Assembly: GCA_036925085.1 (NCBI GenBank)
Contig: JAUPFP010000011.1
Span: 186,001-250,000, forward strand
Direction of reading: 5' to 3'
Length of the DNA stretch: 64,000 nucleotides
Origin: Brachycybe producta
Taxonomy: Eukaryota > Arthropoda > Diplopoda > Playtdesmida > Andrognathidae
Position 1 is the first letter of the stretch; the number at the start of each line of letters is the position of its first letter. The translations under genes and the position numbers were made by a program. This document shows positions 15,001 through 29,600 of the stretch, in pieces. The notes under the pieces are model-generated. The model saw only the letters and a program-made list of their open reading frames with translations. It ran no database searches and was not told the DNA's origin.

Positions 15001-16711
15001 TGTTGTAGCGTTTTGTAATTTTGTAGGGTGAATGTGCTGATACCCGAATTGTCGTTTTATTAAGAGTGTGTACCTATTATTTTTTATCCGTATCTACTTT
15101 TTCTGGTGTTTTTTTTTATTTTCTTCTAGTTTCCGTATACGGTATTAAAGAATTAAAAGGGTTCCGTGGCAAAATTAAAATGAGAAACACTGTGAACATA
15201 GTTAAGTTGAACAGTACAGGTTGCACGACAGTGTAAACTAACCTCGGCTTTAGATAATAAAACTTACAGTGCGCAAAGGACTCACTCGTCTCCCTCATAA
15301 AACACACAAACCTACATAATTATGGCAAATTCGTTTTGTAATACTTTAAAAGGGATTATGGATAAATTTGCATTTGCATCAATTGCATAAGCTGGAAAAC
15401 GCCTTGGAAATGGCAAATTATAGATAGATGCAATTAGAAATCGGGACAAACAGAAGTTGGCTCTGCCCTTTTTATGACAAACGCAACTTCTAATTGGTTA
15501 GTTATGTAGTCTGACGTCACATGCTCCGCCCTTTTCAACGTCGAACCAAACAACAAACCAATTACAAGTTGCCGGTCGTCATAAGAAGGGCGGAGCCAAC
15601 TTCTGTTTGTCTGTAATTAGATTGATAGAGACTATTATATATATTAAGCCAGGTCTGTGTGTGTGTGTGATTAACGCTGTACAAACAACCTTGAAGCACG
15701 TCGGAATTTATATAAATTTAAATGAATAAATGAACCGCTTTTTTTTCTCAAGGTCAACTATATGTTGCACTCTCCCCATCCAAGAACCCCATGATATTAA
15801 ATTGGAGGGGAAAAGGTTGGAAAGTGTAGAGGGGGGGAGAGAGAAAAACGTGGAGGGGAAAAAAGTGGGAGGGGGTGACTAAAATTGAAATGAAAGGAGT
15901 AAAAAAGGAACAAACGACGCGCATGCGCACACCAGAGAAAATGAAAAACTCATTTTCTCTTTCAAATATAAAAAGGGGAGGGGATAATAGTAGCAAAATT
16001 AAACTAGAATTTATCACGGGCAATTGTGCCCAGCATTAGAATTTCTTTTGCTCAGCCCTTTTATGAACGTCATCAATTTCTAATTGGTTTGTTACTTGGT
16101 CTGACGTCATAAAAGGGCGGAGGAAAAGAAATTCTAATGCTGGGCACAATTGCCTGTGAATTTTGCTCACGTCATTTATGACGGATTACCCCACTAGTAG
16201 TTTCAAACTATCCTTAAGTAATGCTTGACAATCTGAAGTTATGTCTGAATTTTCTTAGAAGTAACTTTTAAAAGAAATTAAAAGTTTAAGCCTATTTTAA
16301 AATGAGATTCAAGGGGATAAAAAAATTCCAAGAAGAAATGTGTTTTCATGATATTATGATATCTTTGGAAAATAAAAAAAAACTTTTTTATTACAGTATG
16401 AAAAATAAAAATTTACATTTTCGAACTGCCATAAAAAAAATCTTATTTCAAAGATATGAAATTACAAAGACTTCATTCCTAATTAATTACTCTTCTACTT
16501 CGAAATAAAATTTCATTTTCTTTTAAATGTTGTTTCTAAGAAACTGAAGAAATGGATCTGATTTTATTTTTATCTGTTCGAATATTTTATTCTGGACCTT
16601 TTTTTTTTCAGTTCACTGCTACACAATTTGTGAACGCAATGCACCTTCCAATAAAAACGACTCCTGAGTCCTCACTTAAATATCAGAGTCAGTAATCTTG
16701 AGTTGGAATAG

Positions 16712-16799
<88 letters not shown>

Positions 16800-19700
16800 C
16801 CGTTGTAGTTACAACAGATTTTTTAATTTTATTTAGACGAAACACACTCTGAAGTTGTAACACTGATTCATGAATCGAATAATAAAATAATAAAATAAAT
16901 ATAAAATACATGAATAAAATAATCATTTTTTTAAAAAAAAACTTGGGTGGTTGTTACAGAAAGTGTATTACATTTTTATGACCAACTTCGAGTGGTGTAA
17001 AACTTAATATGACAATCATAAACTGATAAATCATAAATAAGCAATGGCATCGTAAGATATAATTACAATGCTATGATTTTTTTTTTCTTTAGTTAGGCTC
17101 ACCGTGTTCTCATTAGAAACATTATAAAATTGTGACAGTAATACGCTCGTATACCTTAACATGTCACTGCTAGTAGGCTGTTATTTTGTGACTGTCAGTA
17201 GGCTGTTATTTTGTGACTGTCAGTATATGCTGCACACCAGTCAATGGCAGTCATATGATAATTTTTTGTAACTACAAATTATGATGTTATCAGCTCGATA
17301 TGACAATTTACTTTGACAATTTATTGTTATTTGACAGTCTTATTACCTTTCCCACTGCTCTACAAGAAATAATAGGAAGAAACGGGTAACATGCTAGTTG
17401 TTTAATAAAATGAACTTGTGTTTTCAAAAATATGAATTTCTTCTGTATTCCATCCAGAGTAGAAAGAAATATAGAGAAATGGGACGTAGTTGAGCGTTAT
17501 TTTAGTATCTTGTCTACATGTATTTAAAATAGAAGATCAATTTGCTGAAGTGGGGAATATTCTCAAAGTTTATTTCTCAAAGGGGATCTATGCCATTGTT
17601 CATCTGAAATACACGGCGTCTACTAAACGGTGCCACTAGGAAAGTACCCTTGTTGTTGTTGTTGGTAGTAACTTATTTAACGTCCCTTTCAACATCGAGG
17701 TCATTCAGGGCCATACAATTAGCCATTCACAACCAGTTCCGTTGGGTCACAAGTCCAATCAAAGACACCAATTCACAAGTCAATCAGTCTATACACAAGC
17801 TGAGTATATTCAAGCCAGGAGAACACAAATATTCATACCCATGCCAGGATTCGAACCCAAGACCCCCAGTACCTATCACAAGAAAAGTATCGATACCTAC
17901 AGAATAATGTTAAAGACCATTACCGCCAGAAATTTCTTTTCAAAATATTCTCCAAACTTACCTAACGATTGTCAAAACGATTTTTAAATTTTAAAATAAG
18001 TCAATAAAACCATAAAAAAATTAAAAATATGAAGTCACTTTTCATGAGTCGTCAAACAACGCCATTTTAAATTTAGAAAAACGAAAGTCTCCCCACTTAT
18101 TTTTGTGGCAAAGGTTGTCACCTCACATTTCCAGAATTCCTTAATGAAATATAGGCATTCCCTATTCATATTCAACTCAATACAATCTTCCATTGTGGGG
18201 AATAATTCAAATATTAAATCCATAGTACTTTGAAATGAAAGTAATGTGAGCTGGTGATCGCAAAACACATCAGAAATCGAGTAGAGGAGTAGACTTTGGG
18301 GAAGTTTTGTTGCCAATGTCTGTTGTTTGGTGGCGCATCTATCTGATAAAGTTCATTTATATGAAGTCAACTGATTTTAAATTTTTTAAATTATATTAAT
18401 CACTTATTTTAAATTTTAAAAATCGTTTTGGTAAGCGACAATATTTGACAATATTTTGACAAAAAAAAATACTGTTCTATGAGCAAAAAAGGTTTGTTAA
18501 CCACTGCTCTAGAGGTTATTAGTGCTGTCCGTATGACCTGCTCTGAGAATAAAAAAGAGAAAAGGAGTCTGTATGTATGAGAGCAGCACTAGATACAGGC
18601 GCAGTTCTGCCCAGCACCAAGATTTCGTTTGCCCCGCCCTTTTATGAGCGTCAGACCAAATATCAACCATTTAAAAATTGCCATCTATCATAAAAGGGCA
18701 AGGCATGTGACATCAAACCAAGTAACAAAACCAATTAGAAATTGATGATGCTCATAAAAGGGCGGGGCAAACGAAATCTTAGTGCTGGGCAGAATTGCCA
18801 TTTGGCTGAAATATTTTGGAGCCACTCTTTTTAAAGGCAGTAGAGCAAAGAAAGAGACCTGAACCTGCTCTCAAACATGGCGGCACCCAACAGACACCTC
18901 AGGGTATCGAAAGGAAAATATTGATACCAATAAAGTATCGGAACATTTTCCACATTTTTAGTCTTGTACTTTACATACGAGTTTATTCATGTATGTATGT
19001 TGTATAAGTTGATATCAAAGAAGAAATCATCTTGCGTATATTTGTGGTATATTATATATATATATATTAAGCCAGGTCTGTGTGTGTGTGTGTGTAACGT
19101 CGGAATTTATATAAATTTAAATGAATAAATGAACTGCTTTTTTTCTCAAGGTCAACTATATGTTGCACACTCCCCATCCAAGAACCCCATGATATTAAAT
19201 TGGAGAGGGGAAAAGGTTGGAAAGTGTAGAGGGGGAAAAAAGTGGGAGGGGGTGACTGAAATTGAAATGAAAGGAGTAAAAAAGGAACAAACGACGCGCA
19301 TGCGCACACCAGAGAAAATGAAAAACTCATTTTTTCTTTCAACTATAAAAAGGGGAAGGGATAATAGTAGCAAAATTAAACCACAGTTTATCACAGGCAA
19401 TTGTGCCCAGCATTAGAATTTCTTTTGCTCAGCCCTTTTATGAACGTCATCAATTTCTAATTGGTTTGTTACTTGATCTGACATCATAAAAGGGCGGAGG
19501 AAAAGAAATTCTAATGCTGGGCACAATTGCCTGTGAATTTTGCTCCCGTCATTTACGACGGGTTACCCCACTAGTTTTTACATAAATATAGACCTTTATG
19601 ATGCAACAAAAGTATAAAGGTATAGGTTTTACAATTGTGTAAAGGAGAGTTCTCTTTAACCCCACAACACCAACCCCCCTCTCTCTCTCATTTTTTTCTT

Positions 19701-22700
19701 CTTCTGTCCATAGATAGAATTAGGCGTCGGCTTCAATTGCTTTCTACTTCTGAATAAATGGAATGTTACAGAGATGATACAAACAGGAAAAAAAAAACTG
19801 CAAAAAAAGAAAAAAAATTTCTTCCCAAGGTAGCCCACCATCAACATAAATTGACCCTCCACCCATGGCACTGCCACCCTCTTTTTATAAAACACCCTCT
19901 CTTTCTATAACCGATTCTCCTTTTACGTTCACCTTTCAATGGAGTGGCTTATACAGTATTTAAGGTTCCTTCATGCACACCTTAGCATTACCATTGCATG
20001 TACTGTATAGTTGTATGTTAGTAAATGTGATTTTCCTGCATGATAAAAAATCCTTCAAAATGATAGAAATTGGATGTGTGTTTCCACATTTTTGGATGGT
20101 TGTCCATTCTGTACTTGTGTAAACTTGTTGAATGCTCAATTATTGCCAAGGTGCCCCAATTTTTAAGGGAGTCCCAAAAAAACTTAATATTTACTTTCTA
20201 AGTTTCTAGTAAACATTTAACCTGGTGGTTTTCAAGTGTAAACGCCTATTGAACTCTTGGTTATTAACTCTTGTCTTTCGAATGTGTCTTAGAAACGAGA
20301 AAGGTAGTTCAATCATTTTAAAGATAATTTTCATGTCGATATCTTTCAAAATGAGGTTATGATCTGAGTTTGAAAATGACCCAACTTTTAAGCAGACGAT
20401 ATTTTTTAATTCTTGCATATAAAAAGTTTATTTTGAAAGATACACAATATTTAACCTTCCAATTTGTAAAGCACTATTTAGTTTCACATAATTTTACAGC
20501 CTCACTGAGAAAATAATCAAGAGTTAATCAAATCAGCTGTTCTTATAAACTATCTTAAAATAATTTTATTTTATTTACTTGGCTCAAATTACGGCCTTAA
20601 AAATTAAAATAAATAGAATGTAATTACTAATTACGTAAATTGGAGAAGTTTTGTTTTCAGTCAGCATTTTATGCACCTGTGTTGTTGTCCTTAGTGGTAT
20701 TTTTTTTTAGTAATTATGCAAAAATTCCTGGTTTTCCTCTTTAAAAAATGCAAGCATGTCTATTTTAAATTCTAGGGTTCTAGGGAAAAGAAGTAATAGT
20801 CAATTAGAAAACGGGCCAAACAGAAGTTGGCTCCGCCCTTTTTATGACGAACGCAACTTCTAATTGGTTGGTTATGTAAGTCTGACGTCACATCGTACCA
20901 CACAACAAACCAATTAGAAGTTGCCATTCGTCATAAAAATGGCGGAGTCAACTTCTGTTTGTCCCGTTTTCTAATTGCCTGCAAAGAAATAGGCCTACAA
21001 GTAAAAAATATCAACTTTTCAGGAGAAGTATTTTTTTTTCTTCCGAAAAACAACATCAGTCGACTTATATTAAGTTGCTCTTACAGAATATACTGTAAGA
21101 ACTAAAAGGCTTTTTACTAGCAATTAATTGACTTGAACAGTAGAACGTCGATTATCAGAACTAATGACGAACATGCATAGTTCCCGATAATCAAAGGTTT
21201 ATATAAATCCGAACTACCAATAAAAAAAGTGGAGAAAAGTAAGAAAAAAACTGATTACAAAGAAAAATATTTTATTTTCATAAGTAGTATTTCCATAAGA
21301 AAAAGTAAAAAAAATTGGTTTAGATAATCGACGCTCTACTGTAACTGTTTATACCAAATGAAAGAAATATTATGGAGCATGCTCTTGTCTCATTATGGGC
21401 CAACATTTCACTTAAATTCTCTTATTTCGCCGAGCACCCTAGAATTATGATTTCATTTTTGTGCTTGATAAAGTTGATAGATATGGTTAAGAGAAAGAGG
21501 AGTGAGTTTTGAGTTCCACCAAGATGGTTGTCTAGCTCCCCATCTTCTCCTCCTCCTCACCTCATGCCCCCTTTTTTTTTCTTATCTGGTGCAAGTTTAA
21601 AAAAAAATAAATGTTAAAAAAAAATAGAGGTTCAGTAGGCCAAGCCCATGAAAAAGAAGAAAGGGGACATTCATGAGAAAAGAAAGTAAGCAATTTTTCT
21701 AGCCATTCTTTAGTTTCCGGAAAATTCCATCTAAAGTGTATTTTCAAAATACATTTGAATTAAGAAAAGTGTGGTGACTACATTTCGAAATGCTTGCTTA
21801 TCTTTGCAGAAGTGATAGAAAATTAGGAATTTCCTCAAGAGTACGTGTCAGATTCTTATAAAGCGGACATTTATGATGCGGCGCCCATAATTCAGTTCAA
21901 CTCAACTCAGTACACCTGGCAACCAGGTCGAGAGCCATATGGTAGGTTTATACTCCAAACTTTGCTAAGATTCGCAAGATTTGAAGCTCCTAAAAATTAG
22001 CTCCCCAAAGCTTAGCTTGTTAATAGAAACATGTGGTCTTGCAAACTTCACAATATTTTCTAACCTTCATACCCTATAAAACGGTTGGGGGTCACTACAG
22101 CTACCAAGGCTCACAAGCGCTACTAAGGGGAGAACAGCTACTTGGGTCACTACAGCTACCAAAAAAATTAATAGACCTTTTGTTCATCAAAAGGGTCACT
22201 ACAGCTACCAAAAAATAGGGGGACAAAATATAGACCTTTTTTTATCACTTTTTCGTCACTACAGCTAAAAAAATAACCCTTTCTCCCTAAAATAACGGAA
22301 CCTTACCTAATAAAACCTTACCGAACCTTACCTAACCGAACCTTAACGATCCGAACCAAAAAGTACCGATACTAACCGAACCTAACCGATCCTAACCAAA
22401 CCTAACCGATCCTAACCAAACCTAACCGATCCTAACCAAACCTAACCGATCCTAACCAAACCTAACCGATCCTAACCAAACCTAACTGAACCTAACCGAT
22501 CCTAACCAAACCTAACCGATCCTAACCGAACCTTACCGAACCTTACTGAACATAATGAAACCTAACTGAACCGAATGTAATCTAAACTAAACATATTGAT
22601 AAATAAACAGGCCTATATTTTTTGGTAGCTGTAGTGACCCTTTTGATGAAATAAAGGTCTATATTTTCTTTTTGGTAGCTGTAGTGAGCCTAGTAGCTGT

Positions 22701-25700
22701 AGTGACCCAGTTAGCTGTAGTGAGCCAGTCCCTATAAAACAGATAATACAAAACAATAGAACCCTTCCCCTTCTGGAAGAAAAAAAAGGTGTGACTTGTT
22801 CACCCCTTTTATGTATCCGTTTCCTGATTGGTACTTTTAGTTGCTAAGCTTTGAAAAGTTGAATAATTTCAAAGCCAGCTTCATGCTCTGGCGAAGACAA
22901 AAATCTGAAGCTCTGACGTCATTTTTGAAGCTTAGCAGGCGGCTTTGCTGCTTAGCAAGGGACTATAAACCAACCCATATAGCAGACAGCGACATTTTAG
23001 CAGCTTTATGGCCGTATTTATAAAGTAATGGTAAAGCTAAGTTACGATTTTGGAAAATGCTAGGTTGTACGTAGAAACAGCCAACTGAAAATAAAACTTG
23101 TCCAATTTAAATAATTCTATTCTATGTATTTGGTTGAAGGTAGGCAGAAAAAACGAAATTGTTTCAACTTTTTGTAAAACCCATTATACACCTACAATTA
23201 GTTCTTAAATAAATGTATAAATGTGACATTGCATGTGTATAACGACGTGAATGTTAAATTATTCGTTCAAAGTTGCATTAATTTAGAAGATGTTCTATTT
23301 TTCTTGAATGATCATGTCTACTAGAGCGCTTTTTCACAATCAGCATCATTCTTATGTAATTTACAAAGCTATATACGATGCGCTCTGCAACACATTATGC
23401 CACACCTCTCCCCCAATTCTCTTGTCTAGAAGGTCACAAGGTTAGATATACATTAAACTGTCACACTATGCACTGTTCTGAGCACATTGTTTAGGTAAAA
23501 ATGTTCGAATACTTTTACAAGTGTATAACCGCCGATTGATACTTATAAATTAACTTATACATTTTATGTACCAAATCATTCTCGAAAACGTTCATCATTT
23601 AATTGACACAAAAATGCAAGTAAAAATTGTAGGTGTATAACGGGCTTAATACAGGGCCGTCATTTCAGTTTTTTTCCAGGGGTGGGGGGGGGCAAAACTT
23701 GACCGACTTGCTAATTTTTGTATATATGCAGGCTAGTGCTGCAAGAAGTGTGCATATTGCCACTTAATATAAATTAGGTTTTGATGGATTTATTTATATT
23801 TGCAAGAAATTTGAAAAAAATATGCACAAACTCTAGTTATAACATATGTATATACTGATTGTAATAACACAATTGTTTTTCAGAGGGGGGGGGGGCAAAT
23901 GCTCCCCCTTGCACCCCCAAATGACGTCCCTGGCTTAATATGCCATGCTACACTTTTCAGCCTCATCATTCTTTATGTTTCTTCTCCTAATACTTTCTCT
24001 CCTCTTCTATAAAATCCAAAATCTCATTGAAGGATTTTCTAACAGGCAGTTAGAAATAGGTCAAAACTTCAGTTGGCTCCGCCCTTGTTATGACGTCTGG
24101 CAACTTCTAATTGGCTGGTTATGTAGTCTGACGTTGAAAAGGGCGGAGCATGTGACGTCAGACTTCATAACCAGCCAATTAGAAGTTGCCAGTCGTCTTA
24201 ACAAGGGCGGAGCCAACTGAAGTTTTGACCTATTTCTAACTGCCTGTATTTTCTATTGTAATATGTGAAAGGCAACCCTTGACCGCAAATGAAAGCAGAA
24301 ATGAAGATGGAATTTTTTTTTTTCTGATTTTTTTTTTATTTCTATTTTCTGTTTTTTTCATGTATGTGGAAACCCGACCCGACCTTAAGACAAAATTCAC
24401 AAGCTGTGCTTAAGTTTTTTTTATTAACTTAAATGTAACCTAGGCTTAAATTTAGGGGGGTAGGATCACACATGTATTTATCTAATTCGAATAACTTCAT
24501 TCTATTTATTTGGCAGAAAGTAGGCACAACTAAAGTGGAATCGTTTCTTCCTGCCACACAGAATTAAATTTTATTTTGCCTTTAGACACATCATTCGTCA
24601 TGGCTACTCCTGATATTCTTTATCCCCTTTCTATATAAACTCTATAATGAGGATTTTTTTCTTTTCAAAAAGGCACATGTCCATATTTTGGCCTAACTTA
24701 TTTTTAATCAGTTTTCAGAGCTAAATCGATATCTGTAATACTATTGTTTACCAAAGTAGAGCATGTCCCACGGTAAAAGCCACACCAAATTCAGGTTATC
24801 TATCACTTAATATGTATAGCAGCATTCATATTTTTTTTTTTTGCATTTCCTTAAATACTTTGAATAACTGGATATGTGACGTTCTGGAAGAAAAAAAAAA
24901 GCTTCTCCTATGTCCTTGAAGAGTTTTCTATTGTACTATGTAAAACCACTTGACCGCGAAGGAAAGCAGAAATGGAAAGGAAACCTTTCTTATTTGTAGT
25001 TATTGCTTTTGTCACACATGTGATTTACTGCTTTTGTCACGCATGTGGGATCCAGTTTAGCTGTTAGTTTAGAAGTTAGATATGACACTACATTTCATCT
25101 TCAATTGCAAAATATTCATCATCAGCACACATACAAAATTCGCCTGGAATAATGAGTACTGTTGACTAGACCTATTGGGAACTTGTCAGACTGAGTTTTT
25201 TTTTAAAAAAAAAACAGACTGCCATGACTGATAATTTGATAAACGTTGAAACACAATATAATGACATAGGTATAACAATTCCCTTTTCTTGTAATTAGAC
25301 GTTCTTGTGTCTGTGTGTTGTATGTGAAATTAGAACAGCAATTTTAAAGTTCTCAGGAAGAAAAAGAAGAAGAAACTAATGTATACTGACCAAAAAAAAA
25401 ATCAGTGAGGCAGTAGTTAGTTGTCTGCTGGAATGTTTAGAAGAACTCTATAGTCTATGGTTCTTGTGGAAAGTCTCAAATTTTTTTTTTTTTAGTGAAT
25501 GAGTGAATGCGAGGAAATTAGAAGAGAAGATAAGGAGCAGACCACAGATTATTGTGATTAGTGGATTCTTGAGAGGGAAGAAGACAACAAGAAAAGAACG
25601 CTTGCAAACTTCCAACAGAGAAAACTTTTTAGAGTATATAATGGTTCGAACATTATAGACCAAGTGGCAAGTGGTCATCAAACATAATGGATAGTACTCG

Positions 25701-26607
25701 AGAACTAGCAATAGATCTTTAAAAAAAAGGGGGGGGGGGGTTGAGATATAAGAAAACACAACAACAAAAAACCACAACCACCAACCACAACTCCAAACGA
25801 TTTTAACCCTTTTTATCCCATTCATCAATCCTTCATTGACTATATAACATTATAGGAGGGGAGGGCAAGAACAGGGAAGAATAGGTGTAGCCAAATTGTG
25901 GCTTTCAGACTTTTCAAGTCAAGTTTTCTAGTGTTTTCTTGCCAATATCTACATCATGGTAGTTGTTTCCATTAGGTTAAAACATATTCACCTGGTAGTA
26001 AACTGAACACTGGTGAAATAGGAGCTGTTTGTTCTACTTTTTGGACAATATTAAAATGAATGTAATTCGGCATGATGGTACAAATATGGCCCGTCTATTC
26101 ACTATAATGGTTTGATCTATTATGTTAGGTCAACTGAAGTGAGAAAACCCTTCCTTATCATCCTACCACTTTGAGTAAAACATATTAACCGTCGGCATCA
26201 ATATTTGCATTGAACTATAGTGTTACTTTGAGTTACAACTATAGTTATATGCTCGTATACGTCTAATACCAGTGTTGGGACAAGATATTATTAAAAGTAA
26301 TGAATTAGAATTAATAATTAGAATGACATCAGTAAAAAATAAATTACAATTATCAAATTTAAAAAAAAAGAAATTAATTATAATTACTCATTTATCAGTT
26401 TTTATCGGGTTCCAACCAAATATCAATTTTCTGTTTAATCTCAAGTTATCCAGAGTGATTAATGTGATTAATAATTCTGAATAATTTGATGGAAAATATG
26501 GTTACTCGCCATCCTTACGGTGTTCTGTAAATTTTCTAGCTTTTGGTGTTCAAGAAATTTTTTTTTACTTATTTAAATTATGCAACATCTTTATGAATTT
26601 ATTATTA

Positions 26608-26659
<52 letters not shown>

Positions 26660-29600
26660 TACTAGTGGGGTAACCCGTCATAAATGACGGGAGTAAAATT
26701 TACAGGCAATTGTGCCCAGCATTGGAATTTCTTTTCCTCCGCCCTTTTATGAAGTCAGACCAAGTAACAAACCAATTAGATATTGATGACGTTCATAAAA
26801 GGGCTGAGCAAAAGAAATTCTAATGCTGGGCACAATTGCCCGTGACAAACTCTGGATTAATTTTGCTACTATTATTCTCTCCCCTTTTTATATTTGAAAG
26901 AGAAAATGAGTTTTTCATTTTTTCTGGTGTGCGCATGCGCGTTGTTTGTTCATTTTTTACTCTTCATTTCAATTTCAGTCACCCCTCCCCCTTTTTTTCC
27001 CTCCACATTTCTCTCTCTCTCCCCCCTCTGCACTTTCCAACCTTTTCCCCCTCTCCAATTTAATATCATGGGGTTCTTGGATGGGAAGCGTGCAACATAT
27101 AGTTGACCTTGAGAAAAAAAGCGGTTCATTTATTCATTTAAATTTATATAAATTCCGAGGTGCTTCAAGGTTTTTGTCCTTGTTTGTACAGCGTTAATCC
27201 ACACACACACACAGACCTGGCTTAATATATATGCACTAGTGGGGTAACGGACAGTGCCTAAAATAACTTCCTATAAATACAAACAAATCTTTGGTATTCA
27301 CAAATACATGGCACCTATACAGTGTATACTGCCCTATACATTTGAAAGAGTAAAAGATACTTCTTGTCAGTGGACCGCCATCCTGACCAACATTTAAAAA
27401 GACATCCTTTCTTTCTTTTTCCTTTAAAATAAAAAGCTTGTAACTAGGTGCCGTATATAAAGAAATGGAAGAACATTTCTTCTTTGTTGTTGTTGTTGTT
27501 CTAGGATTTTTTTTGAATGTTGTTTCTAGCTGTGATTATATATATATATTATATTTTTCAAAAGTCTTCATTTTTTATTATCTTTCATTTTCTTTTCTCC
27601 TTATTCTACGTATATGTGTGTATGTATACAATGTGTGGTGGTAAAGCTTTTGTATCACCAGGAGCAATGGATTTCTAACATTCCAAGTCCATAAAAAGAG
27701 AAGAGAAAGAGAAATAACATTGTATTATTCATTCGCCTCACAGCGTGAAACCAACCTAACAAGAAGCACCTCTTCCACCACATGTATAATCAGTTGTTGT
27801 GTTGTATATGCTGAAACTTTTTTTTATTTCCAAAAAAAAAAAAAAAAGATGGTTCAAATTTTCCTTTTTGCTTTTTGCCTATATGTTGAGGGCCTTCTTA
27901 CTCATTTATCATGTGCAAGTCATCACTGCTAATATTTTGGCTTCTTAACTATTGATGGTGTAGGCGTTTTTTTTCTTCTCTTCTTCAAGAAACTTTAAAA
28001 AAAAATAAAGGGGGGGAGGGAGAACATTTTTTAAAAAAAAATATATATTTAAAATGGCTACTACAACTTACAAAGATTTCAAATGCAAAGTCGTTGATGC
28101 ATGTAATATAGCTATAGAATTTAGGGACTGACTAAACCGTTTAGATTTTAATCTTAAGATACAGGTGCTTATGATGATTATCATTAGACGCAAGCACCTG
28201 GTTCAGTAGATTTATTTATGCATGAAAAACAACATTAGTAAGAATTGCATATGCAAACTTGTTGTAAACACAAAAGTTCTAGAGAAAGTTTATAGCAGGT
28301 TTTACAGTTCTTCCATATCAAGGTTGTTATATATATTTGAATTTGAATTTGAAAAATTACTCTGCAAGCAGCCATAAAGGCCTATGGCAGAGGGACAAGA
28401 GTCCAATATATATATATATATATATAAATATATATATATGTTCTATAAATTCTTAAAAAGTAAAGCCTCGTTTTCACGGCGATAGTTCTATCGTGAGAGT
28501 AGCTGTCATAAAAGTTGTGATAGTTCACTATCACGATAGCAACTGTAACGTTACTGGACTCGGTCCAGCTTGGTCTGTTGATGTAGTGCAAATATATCCC
28601 ACACTTCCACCTGCTGTTTGTAACGTGGCTGGCCCCAGACCAGCCTGTTGGTTGCTTTGTCTGTCTCTTTGTTGGGTGGCTGGTCTATATCAGCCGGTTG
28701 AACTGAGATTGTATGCCACTCTGCACCTCCCAAGCTCGGGCTCCTTGAACTGCCGGGTGATCCAGGTCTACTTGATAACCTGGATGTGCGGCCCTTTGCC
28801 ACGCCTCGACCTCGGGTTGGAGTAGGACTCCCTGGCATGTCGGTCTGTTTTGGGTTGCGTGTAGACGGGACTCCGAGTTCCCACGTTTTAAAAAGAAGGT
28901 GACGACTTCACAAGTAAGAAAAACGACTTTTCTTACTGCGATACAAACTGAATTTATTTTACGTTTGTCGATACATAATACGAACAAAAATAAATGAATA
29001 CATAAGCGAATGATTACTAGAACACATAAGCAACTGAAACTCTTAGAAAAGATTCTAAGTCCAAAACAATTTTTGACTTAGAATATTCGTTCTCGAACGA
29101 GGAGGGAAACATTCTGGTCCCGCAACTTTTTGCTTACTGTCCTCCCGAGGGTACCTCGCATGCTTGTTTTATTACTCTGGCTCTTGGTAGGGGCCACTTG
29201 TGACCAGCGGCCGCCCATAGGTCGTGCTGACCAATGGCGATCTCTGGTCCCAAAATATTTCCTTTTTTGGAATTCATTTCTCCGAAATATGCAAATGATT
29301 TCACAGAAGTTATTCTGGCCTGTCCAGTGTTACTGGACATGAGGAAAAGTGATTTCCTCCTTAATTGCATCCATATGTGCCAACGAAAAGAAAACTTTTC
29401 GTATTTCGGACACTTGTCTTTATGGGCCACCTTTCCGACCAAAGAAAGGGGTGGTCAATCTTCAGAAGACCTAGTAGTGACACCCCTCACACATGTGTGT
29501 GCTGACACATGTGCAGGGGTGTCACACAACTGTCTACATGTCTTGAAAAAACGTGATAGCTCTGTCATGACAGTGTGACATCTACTTCATAGATATCATT

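Noticed and set aside
16672-16926. Open frame with YIYIYI repeats
   Set aside because: The TA microsatellite translated; not a gene.
14510-18507. A possible single 4-kb hAT element from CAGTGTTTCCC (14510) to AACCACTG (18507) with CTATAGAG / CTCTAGAG flanks
   Set aside because: The 8-mers differ by one base and the terminal match is only CAGTG.TT. A much better mirror of the left end lies at 15192. Left as coincidence.
25448-25828. 126-residue minus-strand open frame, hydrophobic
   Set aside because: Composed of homopolymer-driven codons (poly-K, poly-P, FFVVV). No splice context and no family resemblance.
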